Source: DASXUG01 sp964620425
Lineage (GTDB): Bacteria > Pseudomonadota > Gammaproteobacteria > Burkholderiales > Methylophilaceae
DNA length: 64,000 nt
Reading direction: 5' to 3'
Assembly: GCA_964620425.1 (NCBI GenBank)
Contig: CAZUGV010000002.1
Location: 434,001-498,000 of the forward strand
Shown: in pieces, positions 55,304 to 63,635 of the stretch
How positions within the stretch are numbered: position 1 is the first letter of the stretch
Layout of the letters: every line of letters starts with the position of its first letter
Notes under the pieces: generated by a model
What the model was told of the DNA's origin: nothing
Seen by the model: the letters and a program-made list of their open reading frames with translations, nothing else
Database searches by the model: none
Program-made: the position numbers and the translations under genes

Positions 55304-56044
55304 CTAAGTCATACTGAGGATCTGCGTGGCTTTACTATCGTTATTCTCAGCTTCTTTGACCAGCTTCATTTGCAAGTCAAATTGACGTGCCAAGCTAATC
55401 ATGTCAACCATTGCCTCGACGACGTTGACATTGCTACTTTCCAGTGCGCCACTGATTAGACTGACGTTGGCATCTGCATCAGAAGGTTGACCGTTCGCAT
55501 TTTGAAACAATCCATCTTCACCGCGCACCAAATTTTTCTCATTGGGGTTGACCAACTTCAAACGACCAAGCACGTTTGAAGGTCCTGGTAGGGTGGTGTT
55601 ATTGACCGCAGAAACCGTCCCATCTTTTGCAATAGTAATGGTTACGTCTGGCGGTATGGTGATTGGGCCACCATCGCCCAATATGGTTTTACCATTCCCA
55701 GTTTGTAAAACACCATTTTCACTGACCTTGAGCGAGCCGTTACGAGTGTATCCTTCTTTACCATTATCTCGCTGTACCACCAACCAGCCTTCGTTTTGGA
55801 TTGCAACATCTAAAGAGCGTCCAGTTTGTTGAATAACGCCTGGTTGAAAATTTGCGCCTACAGTAGAATCCACCACAAAGGTTTTGGTTGGTAAACTATC
55901 ACTAATAACTGGCACTGCTCTAAACGCATCTATTTGAGCGCGAAAGCCAGTGGAGTTAACGTTGGCAAGGTTGTGAGATGTCGTGGTTTGTTGCTCTAGA
56001 ATATGTTTCGCGCCTGTCATGGCGGTGTATATCATATGGTCCAT
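55304..56044 (-). CDS. flgF: Flagellar proximal rod protein FlgF
   Basis: A 246-residue axial protein beginning MDHMIYTAMTGAKHILEQQTTTSHNLANVNSTGFRAQ and ending with ESSNVNVVEAMVDMISLARQFDLQMKL, as in FlgF. Lies between hook gene flgE and flgG. Confidence 0.95.
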   Translation of the reverse strand: MDHMIYTAMTGAKHILEQQTTTSHNLANVNSTGFRAQIDAFRAVPVISDSLPTKTFVVDSTVGANFQPGVIQQTGRSLDVAIQNEGWLVVQRDNGKEGYTRNGSLKVSENGVLQTGNGKTILGDGGPITIPPDVTITIAKDGTVSAVNNTTLPGPSNVLGRLKLVNPNEKNLVRGEDGLFQNANGQPSDADANVSLISGALESSNVNVVEAMVDMISLARQFDLQMKLVKEAENNDSKATQILSMT

Positions 56045-56088
56045 AGCAGCTCCTTAATGTGCATCAACATCGATAAATAATCAAAAAA

Positions 56089-57318
56089 CTAACGTAAATT
56101 CACCAGCGTTTGCATGACTTGGTCTTGTGTTTTGATAGTTTGTGCATTGGCCTGATAAATACGTTGCGCGGTAATCATGCTGACTAACTCGGCGGTTAAA
56201 TCCACGTTAGAGTCTTCAAGTGCAGAGGATTGTAAAACACCAAGACCGCTGGTATTGGGTGTGCCAACAACAGGCACGCCAGACGTTGAGCTTTCGGTCC
56301 ATTGATTGCCACCTTGTTGCACTAAACCATTCGGGTTAGAAAACTTGACCAATACCAATTGACCTAAGGCTTGAGATTTGCCATTGGTATAATTGCCAGT
56401 AATAATGCCATCACTACCCACGCTAAACTTGGCTAATTTTCCAGAGTTATTGCCATTTTGATCAAGTGCATTTACGCTAAAGGCGGAGCCAAATTGGGTA
56501 CTTTTGGAGTAGTCTAAAGCCACTGCCATGGGTGTCGCTGCGCCAGTGCCAGGGGCAAATGAGGTTGCGTTTACCACCGTTTGTACAGGTGCTAGACCGT
56601 TAGTTGGAAAAGTTAATGTCGAGTTTGGGGCATTGGGGCCTGTTGGATAGGTGGCATTGCCATCCACCGTGTTAAACACACTCCAAGCTCCAGCACCTGT
56701 TTTAACAAAAAAACTTTGCAATACATGAGAGTTGCCCAAGCTATCGAAGACGTTTACCGAAGTGGAGCTAGTGTAAGTGGTCGGATTAGTCGGAGAGAAG
56801 CCCGCATTAGTTAATGTTGGTTTTGTCGAATCTAGGTTCAATGTGCCAGTAACTGTGGTTGTTTGCGTGGGGTTTAAATCTGCAGTGTTAATCTTAAGGT
56901 CGGTTGCTGCGCCAGTTGATAACACCCCTAATGAGTTTGCGAGGTAGCCCGTTAGGCGGTTTCCTTGTGCATCGACTATGAAGCCTTCTTTATCCATTTG
57001 AAACTGACCATTTCGTGAATACGAAACTGCGCCGTTGTTACTCATACGGAAAAAACCGCCGCCATTAATTGCCACATCTAGTGAGTTGCTGGTGCTACTA
57101 ATATTACCTTGGGTAAATTGTTGTGCAACAGTAGCTAGCTTAGTACCAATCCCGATTTGAGACGAACCAGTACCAGTGAGTGAGCTGGCAAACACATCGG
57201 CAAACTCAGCGCGTGATTGTTTAAACCCCACCGTGCTAGAGTTTGATACGTTATTGCCAATCACTTCTAAGTTTTTAGATGCAGCATTTAAACCGCTTAA
57301 GCCTTGTTGAAAACTCAT
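56089..57318 (-). CDS. flgE: Flagellar hook protein FlgE
   Basis: A 409-residue protein: SFQQGLSGLNAASKNLEVIGNNVSNSSTVGFKQSRAEFADVF at the start, a Thr/Ser/Asn-rich middle domain and LEDSNVDLTAELVSMITAQRIYQANAQTIKTQDQVMQTL at the end. Typical hook monomer with D0-D2. Confidence 0.96.
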   Translation of the reverse strand: MSFQQGLSGLNAASKNLEVIGNNVSNSSTVGFKQSRAEFADVFASSLTGTGSSQIGIGTKLATVAQQFTQGNISSTSNSLDVAINGGGFFRMSNNGAVSYSRNGQFQMDKEGFIVDAQGNRLTGYLANSLGVLSTGAATDLKINTADLNPTQTTTVTGTLNLDSTKPTLTNAGFSPTNPTTYTSSTSVNVFDSLGNSHVLQSFFVKTGAGAWSVFNTVDGNATYPTGPNAPNSTLTFPTNGLAPVQTVVNATSFAPGTGAATPMAVALDYSKSTQFGSAFSVNALDQNGNNSGKLAKFSVGSDGIITGNYTNGKSQALGQLVLVKFSNPNGLVQQGGNQWTESSTSGVPVVGTPNTSGLGVLQSSALEDSNVDLTAELVSMITAQRIYQANAQTIKTQDQVMQTLVNLR

Positions 57319-57370
57319 GGTGTTCTCCTAAAATAGATTCTGACGTTTGCTTTATAAAAAATGGATTCAA

Positions 57371-58069
57371 TTAATAAATTTGTTTTAATTCTTGAGTAGT
57401 GACTGAGGTTGCATTACTTAGATTAAGCTTGACTCCACTTGAGTTCGTGGTGATGCTGTTGATTCTTTCAAGGCTCAATGTATTGACAGTGGCAGCTTTT
57501 CCGCCAGAAGTTGCGATAGCCGAAAATTTATAATCTCCTTTAGCTAAAGTGTTACCTTTACTATCGGTACCATCCCAGTTAAGTGGCAATATGCCCGCGC
57601 TTTGTTTGCCTAATGCATATTCTTTGACAACATTCCCGCTAGCATCTTTGATGGTTACGTTAAGGTCATCAGTATTTGCAGGTATCTCAACCCCAAACGC
57701 GCTAAATGTCGTGGTCTTGCCGTCTTTATCAGTTGAGCTCTCAAGATTAATGGTGTTGCCTGCAACCAGTGCAGAGCGACCAATTAAATTAGCCGCTTGT
57801 AATGATTCGCTACTTTTTGAGTTGGCCATCATGGTGGAAAGCGTAGTATTCAGCTTATCAATACCTTCAACCGAAGAAAGCTGCGCCATTTGGCTAGTCA
57901 CTTGCGCGTTATCCATTGGGTTCAGTGGGTCTTGGTTTTGCATTTGCGTGACTAACAACTTTAAAAATCTATCTTGCGTGCCACTGGCAGAAGATGCGCT
58001 TTTTTTCGAACCGTTGACTGTGTTTAATAAGTCTGGGCTCGGTCCGTTGCTTGCAGTTACTGTGGTCAT
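57371..58069 (-). CDS. flgD: Flagellar hook capping protein FlgD
   Basis: A 232-residue protein: QDRFLKLLVTQMQNQDPLNPMDNAQVTSQMAQLSSVEGIDKLN, the FlgD N-terminal signature, then a FlgD-type Ig/tudor-like region (LPLNWDGTDSKGNTLAKGDYKFSA). Scaffold for hook assembly. Confidence 0.96.
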   Translation of the reverse strand: MTTVTASNGPSPDLLNTVNGSKKSASSASGTQDRFLKLLVTQMQNQDPLNPMDNAQVTSQMAQLSSVEGIDKLNTTLSTMMANSKSSESLQAANLIGRSALVAGNTINLESSTDKDGKTTTFSAFGVEIPANTDDLNVTIKDASGNVVKEYALGKQSAGILPLNWDGTDSKGNTLAKGDYKFSAIATSGGKAATVNTLSLERINSITTNSSGVKLNLSNATSVTTQELKQIY

Positions 58070-58115
58070 GATGTTTTCCTATGTCCTGATGAATGTTTCA
58101 AACGTAAAGTAGGTT

Positions 58116-58520
58116 TTAATCACCCATTGTCAATGTTTTAAGTAGCATAGATTTTGCAGCGTTCATCGTTTCCACATTGTTTTGGTAAGAACGCGATGCC
58201 GAAATCATATTCACCATTTCTTCTGTTACATTGACGTTTGGCATCGTCACATAACCATTTTTATCTGCCAGCGGGTGTTTTGGCTCATACACAATTTTGG
58301 GCGGCGAGGCATCTTCCACAACCCGATCAACTTTTACAGTATTTACATCTGGGGAGTTACTTGGCATAGCACTAAACACCACCTGTTTAGCTTTGTAAGG
58401 TTTGCCGTTAGCGCTCGTTGCACTGTCCGCATTGGCAAGGTTACTTGCCACTGCGTTTAAGCGTTGTGATTGCGCGCTCATGGCAGAGCCGGAAATATTA
58501 AACACATTAAATAAAGACAT
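58116..58520 (-). CDS. flgC: Flagellar proximal rod protein FlgC
   Basis: A 134-residue rod protein: FNISGSAMSAQSQRLNAVASNLANADS at the start, and MPNVNVTEEMVNMISASRSYQNNVETMNAAKSMLLKTLTMGD at the end, the FlgC pattern. 26 bp after flgB. Confidence 0.96.
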   Translation of the reverse strand: MSLFNVFNISGSAMSAQSQRLNAVASNLANADSATSANGKPYKAKQVVFSAMPSNSPDVNTVKVDRVVEDASPPKIVYEPKHPLADKNGYVTMPNVNVTEEMVNMISASRSYQNNVETMNAAKSMLLKTLTMGD

Positions 58521-58546
58521 GATGAACTCCTAATCTGTAGGCTTGG

Positions 58547-58957
58547 CTACTGACTTTGTATGACTGAAAGCATTTCTTTCACTTGCCCAGAAATCTTTTT
58601 CAAGCTGGCTTCATAGCGAATCGCATTGTCAGCAAATTGATTACGCTCGACATCCATATCCACCGTATTGCCATCCACATTGCCTTGGGTATCTTTTCTA
58701 AACATCGGGTCGCCTGGCGCATTGTCATTGTTGCCGTTAACCCCATCTAAATGGCGTGCAGAAGTTTTCGCTACACTAACCTTAAGGGTGCCGCCGCCCA
58801 TCGCATTTTTCATGGCATCACCAAACTCAATATCTTTTGCTTTGTAGTTTGGCGTGTCTGCGTTGGCAATATTCGCCGCAAGTAGCTCTTGGCGTTGACC
58901 GCGCACGCGCAAGGCGTTTTGCTGAAAACTTAAAAGGTTATCTAATTTGTTAATCAT
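58547..58957 (-). CDS. flgB: Flagellar proximal rod protein FlgB
   Basis: A 136-residue rod protein: LSFQQNALRVRGQRQELLAANIANADTPNYKAKDIEF and FADNAIRYEASLKKISGQVKEMLSVIQ. First gene of the minus-strand flg operon. The 251-bp gap to flgA carries a sigma-28 promoter pointing to flgA; the flgB promoter is not obvious (see the possible FlhDC-like element near 59103-59140). Confidence 0.96.
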   Translation of the reverse strand: MINKLDNLLSFQQNALRVRGQRQELLAANIANADTPNYKAKDIEFGDAMKNAMGGGTLKVSVAKTSARHLDGVNGNNDNAPGDPMFRKDTQGNVDGNTVDMDVERNQFADNAIRYEASLKKISGQVKEMLSVIQSQ

Positions 58958-59027
58958 ATGGGTTCTCCAATGATGCTATTCCAATGAATCTAAAATAGAG
59001 TGCAACCGCTGCAAAAATTGCAAACCT

Positions 59028-59054
59028 TAAAGATTTGCTTTTCAAAGCCGATAA
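59028..59054 (+). promoter_or_regulatory. Sigma-28 promoter upstream of flgA
   Basis: TAAAGATT, 11-base spacer (TGCTTTTCAAA), GCCGATAA: 7/8 at -35 and 8/8 at -10 against the enteric sigma-28 (FliA) consensus. It reads toward flgA, giving a leader of about 145 nt. Confidence 0.75.
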
Positions 59055-59208
59055 CACTTGATGTAGATGATGAGTTGCAGTGTAACTTTTTTGTCATCAA
59101 TTCAATTGCCCGAATAAGCGGCAAAATGGCGAGCTTTTCCAAGCTTTCATAAGTGCGCATACTCGTAAAATGTCATAAGTGAAATTACTTAATGATAGAG
59201 GTGGCATC

Positions 59209-59985
59209 ATGATGCTGGCAGATAGAACAAATTTACACGCGCGAAATAAACCGTTTTTTATGACAGGCCCAGGCTTAGTCTTGGTGATGATGTTGTGCGG
59301 TTTTGCTTACTTTACAAAAGCCACTGAGCTTCAAACAACCGCTGTGGCTAAGCAAGACCTAAAGCAAGATTTAAGTGCTATCCGCACAAATATTGAAGCG
59401 TTTTTAGTCAAGCAAACTGAAGGCTATCCCGGGCAGGCAAGTATTTCAGTGGGCGCGATTGATAACAACCTAAAACTAGCGCCATGTCCAAATGCAGAAG
59501 TATTTTTACCCCCTGGTAGTCGCGCATGGGGCAAAACCAGCGTTGGCGTGCGTTGCCCAGCGCCCACCATGTGGACCATCTATGTACAAGCAAAAGTGAG
59601 TGTGAATGCAAAGTACCTAGTAGCATCCGCCCCACTCGCACAAGGCCACGTTGTGAACAGCCAAGATTTAATGTATGAAAATGGCGACTTAACGCAATTG
59701 CCAGCAGGCGTGTTTACTGAGCCAGAGCAGGCGATTGGGCGATTAGTCAATATCTCGCTGAATGCGGGCACCGTATTGCGTCAAGAAATGTTAAAACAAC
59801 CGCCAGCCATTCAACAAGGACAAACGGTACAGTTAGTCAGTATAGGCAATGGCTTTAGAATCTCATCAGAAGGACAAGCCATAAACACCGCCACAGATGG
59901 ACAGGTGGTACAAGCCAAAGTGGCAAGTGGACAGGTCATTAGCGGTATAGCGAGGCGAGGCGGGCAGATCGAAGTAGGGTTTTAA
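59209..59985 (+). CDS. flgA: Flagellar P-ring assembly chaperone FlgA
   Basis: A 258-residue protein with an N-terminal membrane or signal segment (GPGLVLVMMLCGFAYF), then the SAF/FlgA domain (APLAQGHVVNSQDLMYENGDLTQLP; RLVNISLNAGTVLRQEMLKQPPAIQQGQTVQLVSIGNGFRISSEGQA). I start at the ATG at 59209 with GAGG seven bases upstream; an in-frame GTG at 59179 is less likely. Confidence 0.92.
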   Translation: MMLADRTNLHARNKPFFMTGPGLVLVMMLCGFAYFTKATELQTTAVAKQDLKQDLSAIRTNIEAFLVKQTEGYPGQASISVGAIDNNLKLAPCPNAEVFLPPGSRAWGKTSVGVRCPAPTMWTIYVQAKVSVNAKYLVASAPLAQGHVVNSQDLMYENGDLTQLPAGVFTEPEQAIGRLVNISLNAGTVLRQEMLKQPPAIQQGQTVQLVSIGNGFRISSEGQAINTATDGQVVQAKVASGQVISGIARRGGQIEVGF

Positions 59986-60038
59986 CGGCTTGGGTCACTA
60001 ATAATGTAAGCATCGTTTACTAAATTGCATATTAGGGT

Positions 60039-60065
60039 TAAAGTTTATTAAAAGCTAGCCGATAC
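60039..60065 (+). promoter_or_regulatory. Sigma-28 promoter upstream of flgM
   Basis: TAAAGTTT (8/8), 11-base spacer, GCCGATAC (7/8). It lies 50 bp before the flgM ATG, so flgM and flgN can be expressed late, independently of flgA. Confidence 0.85.
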
Positions 60066-60114
60066 ATGCAATATGAAGAAGTAAATGAATGTTTAAATTA
60101 TAAGGAGATGCATC

Positions 60115-60426
60115 ATGAAAATTAACGAAGCACTTAAATCAGTAGGTGGACTAGGTAAAGACAAGCTAGAAGCCAACGAGAAAAAAGCAACCACTGCCAA
60201 TACAGAAGCCAAAAAAACAGAGGCTAAATCAGGCGAAAGCGTCACGCTATCTCCATTGGCGGAAAAAATTAAATCGCTAGAAACAAAAGTAGCGGCAGAA
60301 AACGTATTTGATAGCAACAAAGTAGAATCCATTAAATCTGCCATCGCAAGTGGCACATTTAAAGTAGACACTGAAAAAGTGGCCGATGGTTTAATGCAAA
60401 CCGTGAAAGACTTAATCGGCCGCTAA
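60115..60426 (+). CDS. flgM: Anti-sigma-28 factor FlgM
   Basis: A 103-residue, Lys/Ala-rich, mostly disordered protein; C-terminal AENVFDSNKVESIKSAIASGTFKVDTEKVADGLMQTVKDLIGR matches the sigma-28-binding half of FlgM. AAGGAG lies seven bases before the ATG. Exported through the hook-basal body to release FliA. The gene has its own sigma-28 promoter, the known feedback arrangement. Confidence 0.95.
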   Translation: MKINEALKSVGGLGKDKLEANEKKATTANTEAKKTEAKSGESVTLSPLAEKIKSLETKVAAENVFDSNKVESIKSAIASGTFKVDTEKVADGLMQTVKDLIGR

Positions 60427-60460
60427 TAAACCACATTAGCCCATCAATTAAGGATACATC

Positions 60461-60919
60461 ATGACAGCAAATATTTCTTTTGAGCAAGATGCACAACTAA
60501 TCGGACTCATGCTCACGTTACTAAAGCGTGAGCAAGAAGACCTAGTACACGCCAATATTGGCTCAATTGAAAGCTTGATGGATGAAAAATCTGAAATTCT
60601 CCAAGCCATCAACCTCTCCACCAATGTGCGCTACGATGCCCTAAGAAATCTAGGCTTACCCGCCAATGAAGAAGGCATGGAAATTTGGGTTAAACAACAA
60701 AACAAACCCAGCCTAACCCAAGCATGGCAAGCCTTTCAACACACCGTTGGTCAAGCCAAAGAAATGAACCGCCTCAACGGCACGCTCATTAACAAACACT
60801 TTGCCCGTAACCAACAACTACTTAGCCAATTGCAAGGCAACTATGCCAAAGGTGGTGTTTACGGTGCGAATGGGCAAGCCACAGCTAGAGCGTATTCAAG
60901 AGCTGCTTTGCTAGCGTAA
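60461..60919 (+). CDS. flgN: Flagellar FlgK/FlgL export chaperone FlgN
   Basis: A 152-residue helical protein: LTLLKREQEDLVHANIGSIESLMDEKSEIL and LNGTLINKHFARNQQLLSQLQG, the FlgN pattern. 34 bp after flgM; followed by a strong terminator. Confidence 0.93.
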   Translation: MTANISFEQDAQLIGLMLTLLKREQEDLVHANIGSIESLMDEKSEILQAINLSTNVRYDALRNLGLPANEEGMEIWVKQQNKPSLTQAWQAFQHTVGQAKEMNRLNGTLINKHFARNQQLLSQLQGNYAKGGVYGANGQATARAYSRAALLA

Positions 60920-60935
60920 AAGATAATATGGGATG

Positions 60936-60968
60936 AAAAAAAGCCACATCAATCGATGTGGCTTTTTT
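60936..60968 (+). terminator. Terminator after flgMN
   Basis: GCCACATC/GATGTGGC stem with an AATC loop, flanked by an A-run and a T-run (TTTTTT), 17 bp after flgN. It would work in both directions. Confidence 0.95.
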
Positions 60969-61084
60969 GTTTGCAGGTAGGCTTGGTTTTTTTACCATAT
61001 TTTGGTGCTAATCATTCGGTTGATTGTAAACGAGTCCGCCCTTCAAGCGCTAACCAGTGATTAATATTTTCCTAAAAAACCTGT

Positions 61085-61320
61085 CTCTCGCAGAGCTCAT
61101 TATTATCCCTTCCTGTCGCGCCGAGCAGCACAGTGTAAGTGGGGGTTTTCGGCAATCGCCTGTTTGAGTTCCGCGGTGGCTTGCGGATTGTGCAAGCCGC
61201 TAGGGCGAGTTCGATTGCCGCCCACTGGAACGAGCAGCACAGGGAATAAGCGGCAGAGGGTAGCCTTCTTTTTGGTTACTTTTACTTGGCTAAGCAAGAA
61301 AAAGTAGCTCGCCTACAGGC
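61085..61320. repeat. Intergenic repeat-like element
   Basis: GC-richer than its surroundings, between the flgN terminator and two small genes. It contains a hairpin, ACTTTTACTTG (61278-61288) and CAAGAAAAAGT (61295-61305). A 64-codon TTG-started reading frame on the minus strand (61103-61297) gives a basic, Arg/Pro-rich peptide of the kind produced by dispersed non-coding repeats in proteobacteria. I interpret it as such a repeat, not a gene. 60969-61084 shows nothing. Confidence 0.45.
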
Positions 61321-61384
61321 GAAATGAAATGTTGCTTAGTTTTGGTGGTGTGCAAATTAAAGCATTTTGCACACCCTACGCTTG

Positions 61385-61696
61385 CTAAGCATTTGGTGGC
61401 GCTATATGTGCGTAATAGATTTCCCATAAGGCAACATATTGAAAGTCTATACACATTTCATGAAAACATTTTTTGCAAAGTCCCTTAAAGTTTGTTAATT
61501 CAAAAACTTTAACTTCAGCGTACTCTGGAGCAATTTCATTTAAAGGTATAGTCAGTCCGCAAGCAGTGACTCCATGATTAACACTTTGAGTAAAGTGCAA
61601 GTCAGTTTGATCAGACCATCTTACTAATATTGTTTCAACTGCATTCTTACTCATAAGTTTAGATTGTCTTAATGTTTTTTGTGATAGTGTCTTCAA
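61385..61696 (-). CDS. Hypothetical protein, 103 aa
   Basis: Not recognised. A soluble 103-residue protein without signal peptide, with a CKKC pair (near 75-78) and further Cys/His nearby (HEMC), perhaps a small metal site. It starts at a TTG with AGGA seven bases upstream, within the end of the preceding gene (9-bp gap), so the two are a coupled pair; an ATG 14 codons in is the alternative. Lower GC than the neighbouring algC. Confidence 0.6.
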   Translation of the reverse strand: MKTLSQKTLRQSKLMSKNAVETILVRWSDQTDLHFTQSVNHGVTACGLTIPLNEIAPEYAEVKVFELTNFKGLCKKCFHEMCIDFQYVALWEIYYAHIAPPNA

Positions 61697-61705
61697 TAGA
61701 TTATC

Positions 61706-61948
61706 CTAATCATTCCATATCTCATCAACAATAATATTTCCTACGCAATCGCTTTGAATTAAGTGCAGGGTTCGCTTAAATCCTTTAAGTTTGGTGTGAT
61801 CTGTGAACTGAATATTCCCAATCACTATGCCGTTCGAATTGAGAATGCTATATAGCTCGACTTCCTCTTGTCCATGACTTCCTTTTTCGAAAGTTTTATC
61901 AAGACGTATTGTTTCATTTTCTCCCAGTTTCAGCTTATCTTTCCACAT
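61706..61948 (-). CDS. Hypothetical protein, 80 aa
   Basis: Not recognised. An 80-residue, acidic, soluble protein with alternating strands (EEVELYSILNSNGIVIGNIQFTD...RTLHLIQSDCVGNIIVDEIW). The ATG has a weak ribosome-binding site. It sits 44 bp from algC and forms a pair with the next gene. Small immunity or antitoxin proteins can look like this, but no motif supports it. Confidence 0.55.
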   Translation of the reverse strand: MWKDKLKLGENETIRLDKTFEKGSHGQEEVELYSILNSNGIVIGNIQFTDHTKLKGFKRTLHLIQSDCVGNIIVDEIWND

Positions 61949-61992
61949 ATATTATTTTCATCAACCTATCAAGAATTTAGCAAAACACTTCA

Positions 61993-63363
61993 TTAAAACG
62001 GTAACTTCGCCTCAGGCGCGGCTGCCAAAATCACAGTTCTGAAGTCATGTTGAATACGCGCCAGCGCCTCAACATTATCCGCCTCAAAGCGCAACACAAT
62101 GACAGGCGTGGTGTTGGATGGGCGCATTAAACCAAAGCCATCGGCATATTCCACACGCAAGCCATCAATGGTAAGCACTTCTGCATTTTCAAACTTGGCG
62201 GTTTTTTGCAGATGCGCAATCAGCGCGTGTGGCTCGCCCTCTTTCATATTGATATGTTGTTCTGGCGTGCTCACGCTATCTGGTAGGGCATTAAGCACGG
62301 CGGATACATCGGCAAACTGGCTTAAAATTTCCAGCAAGCGCGCACCTGAATAGAGTCCATCGTCAAAGCCATACCAGCGCTCTTTAAAGAATACGTGGCC
62401 GCTCATTTCACCAGCCAAGGCAGAGCCTGTTTCTTTCATTTTGGCTTTCACTAGTGAGTGACCTGTTTTCCACATGAGTGGGTTGCCGCCGCGCGCTTTA
62501 ATCCACGGGGCTAGGTTACGTGTTGATTTCACATCGTAAATAATGGTGGCGCCCGGTTCGCGTTTGAGTACGTCTTCAGCGAATAGCAATAATTGGCGGT
62601 CTGGGTAGATAATATTGCCTTCTTTGGTGACCACGCCTAAACGGTCGCCATCGCCATCAAACGCAAGGCCGATTTCTGCATCGCCTGTTTTAAGGGCGTG
62701 GATTAAATCTTCTAAGTTTTCAGGTACAGATGGGTCGGGGTGATGGTTGGGGAAATGCCCATCCACCTCGCAGAATAGCTCTTGTACTTGGCAGCCAAGT
62801 GCCTCGTAAAGTTTTTTAGCAAACGCACCTGCCACGCCATTGCCGCAATCGGCGGCGATTTTCATGGGGCGTGCGAGTTTAATATGCGAGGCGATTTTGG
62901 CAATGTATTCGTCATCAATATAGTAGCTGGTTTCTTTGCCTTCGCCTTGCGCTAAATCGCCAGTTTCGATGCGGTTGCGCAGGCTTTGAATCACCTCACC
63001 TGAGAGGGTTTCGCCCGCCAACACCATTTTTAAGCCGTTGTAATCAGGCGGGTTGTGGCTGCCTGTCACCATCACGCCGCAGTGCGTGTTGAGATGGTGT
63101 GCGGCAAAATACACCACAGGCGTGGCAACTAAGCCTAAGTTAATCACATCAATGCCCGCCTTGCGGATGCCGCGTGACAGCGCTGCAGCTAATTCTGGCC
63201 CAGATAAACGGCCATCGTAGCCCACGCAAATGGTGGTTTGTTTACGCACTTGCGCTTCGCTACCAATGGCGTGGCCGATAGCTTCTACGATTTCTGGGGT
63301 TAAGGTTTTGCCGACAATGCCGCGAATGTCGTAGGCTTTAAAAATCTCTTTAGGTACTTGCAT
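61993..63363 (-). CDS. algC: Phosphomannomutase/phosphoglucomutase
   Basis: A 456-residue alpha-D-phosphohexomutase. Seen: FKAYDIRGIVG at the start, TGSHNPPDYNGLK with phosphoserine Ser102, metal loop FDGDGDRLG near 238, GEMSGHVFF sugar loop near 325 and RPSNTTPVIVLRFE phosphate loop near 418. It supplies mannose-1-P/glucose-1-P for surface polysaccharides, LPS and possibly the flagellin glycan. Full length. Confidence 0.94.
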   Translation of the reverse strand: MQVPKEIFKAYDIRGIVGKTLTPEIVEAIGHAIGSEAQVRKQTTICVGYDGRLSGPELAAALSRGIRKAGIDVINLGLVATPVVYFAAHHLNTHCGVMVTGSHNPPDYNGLKMVLAGETLSGEVIQSLRNRIETGDLAQGEGKETSYYIDDEYIAKIASHIKLARPMKIAADCGNGVAGAFAKKLYEALGCQVQELFCEVDGHFPNHHPDPSVPENLEDLIHALKTGDAEIGLAFDGDGDRLGVVTKEGNIIYPDRQLLLFAEDVLKREPGATIIYDVKSTRNLAPWIKARGGNPLMWKTGHSLVKAKMKETGSALAGEMSGHVFFKERWYGFDDGLYSGARLLEILSQFADVSAVLNALPDSVSTPEQHINMKEGEPHALIAHLQKTAKFENAEVLTIDGLRVEYADGFGLMRPSNTTPVIVLRFEADNVEALARIQHDFRTVILAAAPEAKLPF

Positions 63364-63420
63364 GTTATGTAATCTCTAAATTAATGAATCAGTTATATCA
63401 ATGAATATTGATGAAGCTCT

Positions 63421-63612
63421 TTATTCTTCATCAATCCATGCTTGTTGAATCGCCTCTAAAATCTTTTCGTTACTGTTGTTGGGTGCGTCATCAAAACCAT
63501 CTAACGCCATCACCCATTTATGTAAATCAGTAAAACGAATGGTTTTGGGGTCTACTTCACTATGTTCATCACACAGCGCTTCAGCAATTTGTAAGGTGTC
63601 AGTCCATTTCAT
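63421..63612 (-). CDS. iscX: Iron-sulfur assembly regulator IscX
   Basis: A 63-residue acidic protein, MKWTDTLQIAEALCDEH...DPKTIRFTDLHKWV...FDD...SNEKILEAIQQAWIDEE, the IscX pattern. Start at 63612 (AGG six bases upstream); a second ATG directly before it is equivalent. Usually found in isc operons, but here it is next to a class I fumarase, an oxygen-sensitive [4Fe-4S] enzyme. Confidence 0.95.
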   Translation of the reverse strand: MKWTDTLQIAEALCDEHSEVDPKTIRFTDLHKWVMALDGFDDAPNNSNEKILEAIQQAWIDEE

Positions 63613-63635
63613 CATTAGCCTATCTAAAAATATGA

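Noticed and set aside
61103..61297. 64-codon minus-strand frame starting at TTG
   Set aside because: Arg/Pro-rich peptide typical of translated intergenic repeats, no ribosome-binding site; treated as part of the repeat-like element.
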